DNA from: a bacterium
GTDB taxonomy: Bacteria > Pseudomonadota > Gammaproteobacteria > Pseudomonadales > Moraxellaceae
Length of the DNA: 64,000 nt
Assembly: GCA_029945725.1 (NCBI GenBank)
Contig: JAQSDB010000008.1
Location: forward strand, 186,001 to 250,000
Direction of reading: 5' to 3'
Numbering within the stretch: position 1 is the stretch's first letter; each line of letters starts with the position of its first letter. This document shows positions 51,643-64,000 of this stretch, in pieces. The notes beneath the pieces were generated by a model, which worked only from the letters and a program-made list of their open reading frames with translations, ran no database searches and was not told the origin of the DNA. The position numbers and the translations under genes are program-made.

Positions 51643-52323
51643 ATGACGCAGTTTGAAAACCTTCCCGAAGTCATGGCAGCCCCCGCCCCCTGGCTGCTGA
51701 AAGGCAGCGGTTACATCCTCGCCATCCGCTTGCCCAAGGCCTTTCTGGATCAGCAGTCCTTCCTCGCAGAAGACCTCAAGGCAAGCCGCCGCGGCCCGCT
51801 CGCCTATGTCATGTTTGTGGATTACCACAGCTCGGATGTCGGCCCCTATCACGAGCTGCTCTACATCCCCGGCTCACTGCAATTCAGCCGGGCACGGCAC
51901 CTCTCCATCAGCCGCATTTATGTCTCCTCCCGGGAGTCCGTGGTTAACGGCCAGCGCAACTGGGGCATTCCCAAGGATTACTGCGACTTTGCTGTCAGCT
52001 ACGGCAAAGACGATATTGATGAAGTGAAGCTCTCGCTGAACGGCCACGTGTTTGCCGAGCTGAAATTCCGCAAAAAGCTTTTCGGCCTGCCCTTCAACGG
52101 CAAACTGGTGCCGAAAAAACTGCGTACCCTGGCACAGCACTTCAGGGGCCACGAATTCACCTACATCCCCGAAGCCCGCGGACATATCCAGCCGGCCACG
52201 CTGCTGGAAGCGCACTTTGACAGCGAATACTTCCCCGACATCAGTCAGGGCAAGGTTGTCGCCTGCGTAAAAGTGCAGGACTTCCAGATGATTTTTCCTG
52301 TCGCGGAAATCACAACCATCTGA
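51643..52323 (+). CDS. Acetoacetate decarboxylase-like protein
   Basis: A 226-residue protein of the acetoacetate decarboxylase (ADC) fold. The segment NWGIPKDYCDF (about 106-116) aligns with the ADC active-site loop; Lys111 would be the Schiff-base lysine. The second lysine of the ADC pair (which lowers the pKa) is Asp112 here. The beta-rich core (YHELLYIPGSLQF; LKFRKKLFGLPFNG) is otherwise typical. AGGAG precedes the ATG, and a C13 tract lies just before that. Because the key lysine pair is broken, the reaction may differ from acetoacetate decarboxylation. No CoA-transferase genes are adjacent. Confidence 0.8.
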   Translation: MTQFENLPEVMAAPAPWLLKGSGYILAIRLPKAFLDQQSFLAEDLKASRRGPLAYVMFVDYHSSDVGPYHELLYIPGSLQFSRARHLSISRIYVSSRESVVNGQRNWGIPKDYCDFAVSYGKDDIDEVKLSLNGHVFAELKFRKKLFGLPFNGKLVPKKLRTLAQHFRGHEFTYIPEARGHIQPATLLEAHFDSEYFPDISQGKVVACVKVQDFQMIFPVAEITTI

Positions 52324-52351
52324 CCGCAATCACCCCGGGCAGCAACGGCCA

Positions 52352-54028
52352 TCAGGAGCGATGGCCGCGTTCTGTCCACCAGATATTAACCAGCACCCAG
52401 AGCCCGTTGACCGTACACCCCAGCAGGCTCAACAAGCCGATCACGTGCAGGCCGAGAAAATGCGGCCCTCCGGGCAGCTGTGTCAGCAAACCACTGACGA
52501 TATAAAGACTGGCCAGCAAAATGGCACGCGACTGGCGATGGCTGGCCTTCTCCAGCCGGTTCACCATTTTCTCGACCTCGCCCGGATCCATGGCCGGAGC
52601 CGTTGCCACCCCGTGAGTGCTGCTGCCGAACAGGGGCGACGAAGGATTGTAGATGCGCTCGACGGCATCCAGCGCCCGCACCCGGAAAGACTTCGCCAGC
52701 ATCTTCGGGCCGTAGCGGCTGATCATGGTTTTCTTCAGCAACGGTGCAGCAGCTTCCATCAACTGGAATTGCGGATCGATAAGTCGACCAAAGCCCTCCA
52801 GCGTGATGCAGGCTTTCACCAGCAGGGTGATATCGCTGGGCAGGCGCACACTATGGTTGCGCAAAATGCTGGCAACATCATTCAGCAAACCGGAAATATC
52901 CAGCGACTCAAGGGGCACGCCATCAAAATGCTCAAGCAGGTTGGCGACCTCGCCATTGAGCGCTTCGCGATTCACAAAACGCCCGCCTGCCCACTCCACC
53001 AGCACCATGGTGGCACTTTCCGGCTCCTGCATCAGAACGCAGCGAATCAGGCGAATCAGCTGGTCACGGCGTGTTGCAGTCAGACGCCCGACCATGCCGA
53101 AATCCAGCATGGCAATGCGATTGCCCGGCAGGATGATGAAGTTGCCGGGGTGCGGATCGGCATGAAAAAAACCGTCTTCCAGCATCATTTTCCAGACGAC
53201 ACGGGCTCCGCGACGCGCTATCTGCTTGCGATCCATGCCTGCCGCATCAAGCTCGTCGATTTTTTTGGCCGAAATACCGCGAATATATTCCTGCACATTC
53301 AGGTCTTCGCTGGTCCACTCCCAGTAGATTTTCGGCACCTTGATAAAATCAAGACCGCGCAGGTTTTCCCGCATGCGATCGGCATTGCGTGCCTCCACAC
53401 TGAAGTCGAGCTCACGCAGCAGCGAGCGCTCAAACTCCTGCATGATTTCCACCGGCCGGTATTTGCGCATGTCCGGTGACTGCGCCTCGGCAATTTCCGC
53501 CAGCTGTCGCATCAGGCGCAAATCCGCCTGAATAACCTGCTCTATGTCGGGCTTGCGGATTTTCAGGACGACTTCTTCACCCGCATGCGTAACCGCACGA
53601 TGCACCTGGGCCATGGAAGCCGTGCCCACCGGTTTTTCATCAATCTCGCGAAAGCAGTCGCTGATGCGCGCCCCGAGACTTTTCTCGATCGGGCCGCGCA
53701 GCTGGGCGAAGGGAATCGCCGTAGCGTGATCCTGCAGCTCGGCCAGCTGCGCGATCCATTCCGGCGGAAGAAGATCCACACGCGTGGCCAGAATCTGCCC
53801 GAACTTGATAAACGTCGGCCCCATCTCTTCCAGTGCCAGACGCGCACGCACCTCGGGTGGCTGGCGCCGCACCTCGGCAGGAAGATTGCGCTGCAGCCAG
53901 CGCTCCAGCCAGCGCGTCGTGCCCTGCAGCCCCAGCCACTGCACCAGATCGTCAAAGCCATAGCGCAGCAGGATGCTGATCAACTCGCGCAAGCGCCGCA
54001 ACTCGCGGGTACCGATAAATACACTCAT
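52352..54028 (-). CDS. ABC1/AarF/UbiB family protein kinase-like protein
   Basis: A 558-residue membrane-associated atypical kinase. The family-specific KxGQ motif (KFGQILATR, about residue 72) replaces a normal nucleotide loop. Ala- and Lys-containing strands (VVLKIRKP), the catalytic loop HADPHPGN and DFGM follow. Two C-terminal hydrophobic helices (about 500-545) anchor it. UbiB-type proteins support ubiquinone synthesis, probably extracting quinone precursors. The gene is not beside ubiE/ubiJ, so it may be a second ABC1 paralogue and no symbol is given. An ATG at 54040 is an alternative start. Confidence 0.88.
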   Translation of the reverse strand: MSVFIGTRELRRLRELISILLRYGFDDLVQWLGLQGTTRWLERWLQRNLPAEVRRQPPEVRARLALEEMGPTFIKFGQILATRVDLLPPEWIAQLAELQDHATAIPFAQLRGPIEKSLGARISDCFREIDEKPVGTASMAQVHRAVTHAGEEVVLKIRKPDIEQVIQADLRLMRQLAEIAEAQSPDMRKYRPVEIMQEFERSLLRELDFSVEARNADRMRENLRGLDFIKVPKIYWEWTSEDLNVQEYIRGISAKKIDELDAAGMDRKQIARRGARVVWKMMLEDGFFHADPHPGNFIILPGNRIAMLDFGMVGRLTATRRDQLIRLIRCVLMQEPESATMVLVEWAGGRFVNREALNGEVANLLEHFDGVPLESLDISGLLNDVASILRNHSVRLPSDITLLVKACITLEGFGRLIDPQFQLMEAAAPLLKKTMISRYGPKMLAKSFRVRALDAVERIYNPSSPLFGSSTHGVATAPAMDPGEVEKMVNRLEKASHRQSRAILLASLYIVSGLLTQLPGGPHFLGLHVIGLLSLLGCTVNGLWVLVNIWWTERGHRS

Positions 54029-54059
54029 GGCGTGTGACATCCCTGGAAAGCCAAAAGAT

Positions 54060-54083
54060 AAGGCCGGGCATTGCCCGGCCTTT
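54060..54083 (-). terminator. Terminator after hemE
   Basis: AAGGCCGGGC and GCCCGGCCTT form a 10-bp stem with a 3-base loop between the hemE stop and the ABC1-kinase start. A T-rich stretch follows on the minus strand. Confidence 0.65.
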
Positions 54084-54119
54084 GATACTAGCAAAACCCT
54101 CTGCCGGTGCGGGCAGCCG

Positions 54120-55199
54120 CTAGCCCTGGTGATATTTTGCCGACAACTCATGCACCGCATCAATAAACACGCCGGCATGGGCCGGGTCCACCTTCTGGTC
54201 GATGCCATGGCCCAGATTGAAGACATGCCCTTCGCCCGGCCCAAAGCTTTCCAGAATGAGAGCGACTTCACTGCGGATACGCGCCGGATTCGCAAACAGC
54301 ATGCTCGGATCCATATTGCCCTGCAGCGCCACACGACCACCTATTTGCGCACGCGCCTGGCCAATGTCAGTGGTCCAGTCAAGGCCAACGGCATCGCAAC
54401 CGGTGTCCGCAATATCCGCCAGCCACTGGCCGCCGCCCTTGGTAAAAAGAATCACCGGCACGCGGCGGCCTTCGTTTTCACGGATCAGTCCGGCCACGAT
54501 CTTCTGCATGTAAGCGAGGGAGAATTCACGGTAGGCATGGCCCGGCAACACGCCGCCCCAGGTATCGAAAATCTGCACCACCTGGGCACCGGCACGAATC
54601 TGCGCGTTCAGGTAATCAATCACCGACAGGGCAATTTTATCGAGCAGGGCATGCGCCAGTTCCGGCGTGTCGTAAATCATGCGCTTGATGTTGTGGAAAT
54701 CGCGCGAGGAACCACCCTCCACCATATAGGTGGCCAGCGTCCACGGGCTGCCGGAAAAACCAATCAGCGGCACACTGCCCCCCAGCGCACGGCGAATGGT
54801 TTTAACCGCCTTCATCACGTAATCAAGATCACGCTCTGACTCCGGTATCGGCAAGGCTGCAATGTCAGCCTCGGTACGCACCGTCTTGCGAAAGCGCGGG
54901 CCTTCGCCAGCCTCGAAATACAGGCCAAGGCCCATGGCATCGGGAATGGTGAGAATGTCGGAAAAAAGAATGGCCGCATCGAGGGCATAGCGGCGCAACG
55001 GCTGCAGTGTCACTTCACAAGCGAGCTCGGCATTCTTGCACAGCGCCATGAAGTCGCCGGCCTCCCCACGCGTGGCACGATACTCCGGCAGGTAACGGCC
55101 TGCCTGGCGCATCATCCACACGGGAGTGACATCCACCGGCTGGCGCAGCAGCGCACGAAGAAAGCGGTCGTTCTTGAGGACAGGGCTTGTGTCGGTCAT
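54120..55199 (-). CDS. hemE: Uroporphyrinogen decarboxylase
   Basis: Decarboxylates the four acetate side chains of uroporphyrinogen III to give coproporphyrinogen III in heme synthesis. The 359-residue protein has both signatures: [16 protein letters not shown] near residue 25-40 and [17 protein letters not shown] (about 145-161). The catalytic Asp ([10 protein letters not shown]) is also present. The length is standard. It supplies heme, relevant to the cytochromes in this window. It lies downstream of the alpha/beta hydrolase gene on the same strand, 63 bp away. Confidence 0.96.
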   Translation of the reverse strand: MTDTSPVLKNDRFLRALLRQPVDVTPVWMMRQAGRYLPEYRATRGEAGDFMALCKNAELACEVTLQPLRRYALDAAILFSDILTIPDAMGLGLYFEAGEGPRFRKTVRTEADIAALPIPESERDLDYVMKAVKTIRRALGGSVPLIGFSGSPWTLATYMVEGGSSRDFHNIKRMIYDTPELAHALLDKIALSVIDYLNAQIRAGAQVVQIFDTWGGVLPGHAYREFSLAYMQKIVAGLIRENEGRRVPVILFTKGGGQWLADIADTGCDAVGLDWTTDIGQARAQIGGRVALQGNMDPSMLFANPARIRSEVALILESFGPGEGHVFNLGHGIDQKVDPAHAGVFIDAVHELSAKYHQG

Positions 55200-55262
55200 G
55201 GCGAAATATCGGCAGCTGAAAACGGTCGCTATTGTACGACCTGCGCCCGCAACTTTCCCCTG

Positions 55263-56159
55263 TTAATGGGTGACAGCAAGCTTGCCCTGATCATCCGGGT
55301 CCAGCTTTGCCGGATCACCACTCAGGGCGTACTCCATGAACTTCAGCAAGCGCGGTGCGCTGCCGGCACGAAACCGTCCCAGGGCCTCGGTGTGACCCGC
55401 ACCGTGCAGGGTCCAGAGCAGCACGGGCGCGCCGGCTTTGGCATAGAGGCGCTCACTGTGTGTCGGCGGTACCACCTCGTCCCTGTCACCATCAATCAGC
55501 AGCAAGGGTACCGGCGCTATTTTTTTCACCACGGCATCGGGGCTCAGTCCGCCGCTCACGATCAACGGACTGAAGGGCCAGAGCACATAACCCAGTACGG
55601 GAATCTGCAGGATTTTCTCGCGGGCGATGCGGCCATAGTTACTGAACGCCGAATCGGCAATCACGGCTTTCAGTCCCGGCAGCTTTTCCCGGCCGGCCAG
55701 TGCAATGGCATTGGCGCCGCCCAGACTCTGGCCAAACAGGATCATCTTTTCCGGATTCACATCCGGGCGTTGCCGCGCATAAAACCAGGCCGTTCTTGCA
55801 TCATCAAGCACGCCGCGGCGTGTCGGCGTGCCGGAAGACAAGCCGTAACCGCGGTAATCCACAATCAGCACGTTATAGCCGGCCGCCGGCAACCAGTTCA
55901 CATAGGCGGCATGGGAGGTCAGGTTCTGGGCATTGCCGTGCAGGTAAACAATGGTGGCGAGGGCATCACCATGAGCCTTCAGGAACCAGCCGTTGAGACG
56001 CAAGCCGTCCGCCGTGTCCATCCACACTTCTTCATGCGGAATGGGCTCCAGCAGCCGCGGTTCGTAATCGACACGATCCGGATAATAGAACAGGGAGTTG
56101 GCGCAACCGCCAAGACCCGGCAGCAACACACACAGCATCAGCCAGAAAAGAATCCGCAT
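55263..56159 (-). CDS. Alpha/beta hydrolase lipoprotein
   Basis: A 298-residue predicted lipoprotein (signal peptide ending GLGGC, about residue 19). The alpha/beta hydrolase core has the oxyanion HGNAQN (about 72-77), the nucleophile in GQSLGG (Ser about 143), the acid Asp in DGDRDEV (about 222-228) and the base His in GAGHTEA (about 250). It resembles the BEM46/YfhR-type dienelactone hydrolase-like group. AGGGA precedes the ATG at 56159. Substrate is unknown; it should act on the periplasmic side as a lipoprotein. Confidence 0.88.
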   Translation of the reverse strand: MRILFWLMLCVLLPGLGGCANSLFYYPDRVDYEPRLLEPIPHEEVWMDTADGLRLNGWFLKAHGDALATIVYLHGNAQNLTSHAAYVNWLPAAGYNVLIVDYRGYGLSSGTPTRRGVLDDARTAWFYARQRPDVNPEKMILFGQSLGGANAIALAGREKLPGLKAVIADSAFSNYGRIAREKILQIPVLGYVLWPFSPLIVSGGLSPDAVVKKIAPVPLLLIDGDRDEVVPPTHSERLYAKAGAPVLLWTLHGAGHTEALGRFRAGSAPRLLKFMEYALSGDPAKLDPDDQGKLAVTH

Positions 56160-56233
56160 AAAGCATCCCTGTGAACAAGCCACTCTTCATACCGCAGCAA
56201 TAAAGGTGGCACCAAGCCATAACAAGCGGCAAT

Positions 56234-56260
56234 AAAAAGCCCGCTCAGCGCGGGCTTTTT
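56234..56260. terminator. Terminator after gltD
   Basis: AAAAAGCCCGC pairs with GCGGGCTTTTT around a 5-base loop, lying 28 bp beyond the gltD stop. It separates gltBD from the alpha/beta hydrolase gene. Confidence 0.85.
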
Positions 56261-56287
56261 CTTTCAGAAAAAACGGATGCCCCCGGC

Positions 56288-62258
<5,971 letters not shown>

Positions 62259-62335
62259 CTAGCTTTACCTTGTAAAACAAAGGTTTACGAAGTCGCCACC
62301 TGCCCTGCTGAAAGCTGGCGGCAAAAAGGACGCAC

Positions 62336-62364
62336 ATTCTATAGGCAAACGTGCAAGGGCTCAA
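62336..62364 (-). promoter_or_regulatory. Probable sigma-70 promoter of gltBD
   Basis: On the minus strand TTGAGC (62359-62364) and TAGAAT (62336-62341) are separated by 17 bases. This puts transcription near 62329, about 70 bases before the gltB ATG. No sigma-54 site was seen here. Confidence 0.5.
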
Positions 62365-62420
62365 ATGCGCAGCGGAGCCCCAAAGGCCCAACCACAAAGG
62401 CGAAGTAAGCAGGAATCGTG

Positions 62421-63044
62421 CTAGAGCGCCGATGGCGCATTCGCAGAAGGCGTGCTGCCGCCCCCCGGAGGAGCAACAGGCACCGAAGGACGAGCTGCCG
62501 CAGAGGCAATCGCCTCCTGATAAACCCCGACACGCTTGGGAAAAGGCTTGGTCGCAAGACCGAAGTCATGGCTGTCGGCCACACCCATGGCAAGCTCGCG
62601 CGAAGCAAAACTGCCTGTCGTCACAACGTACCAGTCTGCCCCCTCCTGAGGGTTAATGAAGTAGACAAACTGGGCACGGTCTTCACGGCCTGCCAGAAAA
62701 CGCTTCACCGCCCCCTCGTCATGGACGGCCATCACCTGAAGCGTATAGGAGTCCGGATTCTGCGCGGCCACCCAGGCCGCATCACGAAACTCCGGCCCGT
62801 GCTCAGCCGGTATCACCTCTGTCGCTACCGGGGTAATTCCCCCCGCGAAAGGAACCAGATCACCAAGACTCCCAAAGCTCCCAGGGAACTTTTCAGTAGC
62901 CCCTGTGGCAGGCGTCGCATCCACTATTGGCATTGGAATGCCAGGGGCCTTTTCACGCCACATCAGCAACAGCACAAATAAAACGAGCAGGAACAAACTC
63001 AATAACCAGGCACCCAAAAAAAGGGGAGAGCGCTGCCAGCTCAT
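62421..63044 (-). CDS. SPOR-domain membrane protein (short DamX-like)
   Basis: A 207-residue bitopic inner-membrane protein with one N-terminal transmembrane helix (about 8-29), a Pro/Gly-rich linker and a C-terminal SPOR domain (about 95-175; [18 protein letters not shown], then [16 protein letters not shown]) that binds denuded septal glycan. E. coli DamX and its Pseudomonas counterparts at this locus are longer; the ATPase-like part is absent here. A Pro/Ser-rich tail ends it. Its start overlaps the aroB stop by 4 bp (ATGA). A role at the division septum is inferred. Confidence 0.87.
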   Translation of the reverse strand: MSWQRSPLFLGAWLLSLFLLVLFVLLLMWREKAPGIPMPIVDATPATGATEKFPGSFGSLGDLVPFAGGITPVATEVIPAEHGPEFRDAAWVAAQNPDSYTLQVMAVHDEGAVKRFLAGREDRAQFVYFINPQEGADWYVVTTGSFASRELAMGVADSHDFGLATKPFPKRVGVYQEAIASAAARPSVPVAPPGGGSTPSANAPSAL

Positions 63045-64000
63045 AACGACACCCCAAGGCGAGAGCCGGCGGCCAGAGTTTCCCGCAAAAGCAGCTCGGG
63101 AGCAGCGCTGACAACTGCCGTCCCGATGTGCGTCAACAGCACCAGACGCAACTCGCCATTTTTGACTTTTTTATCGACTGCCATATGACGCATAAGCTCC
63201 TCGACACCAAGCTCTGCCGGTGGCATCACCGGCAGTCCCGCCTGCAGAAGCAGATGACGCACGCGTGCCACATCGTCGAGGGCAAGCCAGCCCATCCGTG
63301 CCGACAAGTCAGCCGCCATCAACATACCGGTAGCAACAGCCTCGCCATGCAGCCAGGCGCCATAGCCCATCCCGGTCTCAATGGCATGCCCAAAGGTATG
63401 GCCAAGATTCAGCAGGGCACGCAGGTCATTCTGCTCAAACTCGTCAGCGGCAACGACCTCTGCCTTGTTTTCGCAGGAGCGGCGAATCGCCTCCGCCAAT
63501 GCCAGTGGCTCGCGCGCCAGCAAGCGGGGCATGCTTGCTTCAAGCCACTCCAGAAAGGGCAGATCGCGAATGAGGCCGTATTTTATGACCTCAGCCAGTC
63601 CGGCGCTAAGCTCACGATCCGGCAAGGTCTGCAGGACATCCGTATCAATCAGTACAGCGTTTGGCTGCTTGAAAGCGCCAATCATGTTTTTACCCAGGGC
63701 ATGATTGACACCGGTCTTGCCACCAACAGAAGAATCAACCTGCGAGAGCAGCGTGGTGGGCACCTGGATAAAGTCGACGCCGCGCTGATAGGAGGCCGCC
63801 GCAAAACCCGTCATGTCGCCCACGACCCCTCCCCCCAGAGCGATCAGGGTACAGTCACGATTGAAGCGGTGCGTGAGCAAGGCAGTAAAAATCACATCCA
63901 GATGAGCCATATCCTTGAATTGCTCACCATCCGGGAGAATGCACTCCGCCACCTGACTCGTTGTCAGCAGCGCTTTCAACCGAGCTAAATATAAGGGGGC
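63041..64000 (-). CDS. aroB: 3-dehydroquinate synthase (N-terminus cut by window edge)
   Basis: Second step of the shikimate pathway: DAHP to 3-dehydroquinate, using NAD+ and a divalent metal. About 319 residues are visible, beginning in the segment before [11 protein letters not shown], so about 40 N-terminal residues lie beyond the edge. Motifs seen are [19 protein letters not shown] (NAD site), [20 protein letters not shown], the metal-binding region [11 protein letters not shown] and [12 protein letters not shown]. It overlaps the SPOR gene by 4 bp, as in the usual aroKB-damX order. Confidence 0.96.
   Translation of the reverse strand, partial: APLYLARLKALLTTSQVAECILPDGEQFKDMAHLDVIFTALLTHRFNRDCTLIALGGGVVGDMTGFAAASYQRGVDFIQVPTTLLSQVDSSVGGKTGVNHALGKNMIGAFKQPNAVLIDTDVLQTLPDRELSAGLAEVIKYGLIRDLPFLEWLEASMPRLLAREPLALAEAIRRSCENKAEVVAADEFEQNDLRALLNLGHTFGHAIETGMGYGAWLHGEAVATGMLMAADLSARMGWLALDDVARVRHLLLQAGLPVMPPAELGVEELMRHMAVDKKVKNGELRLVLLTHIGTAVVSAAPELLLRETLAAGSRLGVSL

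Overview
The window is chromosomal DNA of moderately high G+C content from a free-living gammaproteobacterium. The gene orders aroB - SPOR protein - gltB - gltD - hemE and dacC - ybeD - lipB - lipA resemble Pseudomonas and its relatives. So do the PA2778/PA2779-type pair, sthA, slyX/uup and yajQ. The genus cannot be fixed from sequence reading alone. No rRNA, tRNA, CRISPR array, prophage or insertion sequence was recognised. Both edges cut genes: nirB on the left and aroB on the right.

1-10.1 kb, nitrate assimilation. A leftward operon encodes an FAD electron-transfer subunit, a molybdopterin nitrate reductase and nitrite reductase (cut by the edge). It diverges from a NarK-type nitrate transporter. 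The 432-bp region between them carries one near-perfect sigma-54 promoter for each direction, so NtrC-type nitrogen control is likely. Downstream of the transporter lie a fused PP2C phosphatase/Ser-Thr kinase and two tandem TRL-like lipoproteins.

10.1-20.4 kb, envelope and cofactor housekeeping. This holds dacC, ybeD, lipB and lipA (lipoate), hsp20, sthA (transhydrogenase with an altered N-terminal motif), a DedA-PAP2 fusion and a lipid kinase. It ends with a PA2778-type C39-like peptidase and its small PA2779-type membrane partner.

20.4-26.5 kb. A PilH-like regulator is followed by an electron-transfer module: DUF1924 cytochrome c, diheme cytochrome c, cytochrome b561 and a QseBC-like two-component system. 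A DUF4403 lipoprotein follows on the other strand.

26.7-43.7 kb. An acyl-CoA dehydrogenase and RNA-related housekeeping genes (yehS, cvfB-like, DUF2058) come first. Then comes a signalling-rich stretch: a PAS histidine kinase, a receiver-PAS-EAL protein, a membrane diguanylate cyclase and a 1,000-residue HD-GYP sensor. Between these sit an UndA-like diiron oxidase (candidate fatty-acid decarboxylase), an extended SDR, a GFA protein, a metallo-beta-lactamase-fold hydrolase and a beta-lactamase-fold esterase.

43.8-52.3 kb, mostly lipid and small-molecule genes. These are two hotdog/DUF4442 proteins, a fatty acid desaturase, yajQ, an AraC regulator, slyX/uup, a lipoprotein, phhB and an acetoacetate-decarboxylase-like protein preceded by a C13 homopolymer. 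The leftward block from 64 to 52.3 kb is aroB, SPOR protein, gltBD, an alpha/beta hydrolase lipoprotein, hemE and an ABC1/UbiB kinase-like protein.

The two ends connect functionally: nitrate is reduced to ammonium at the left and ammonium is fixed by GltBD at the right. The most novel-looking items are the UndA-like oxidase, the PA2778/PA2779 pair with an intergenic hairpin, the kinase-phosphatase beside the nitrate transporter, and the C13 tract.
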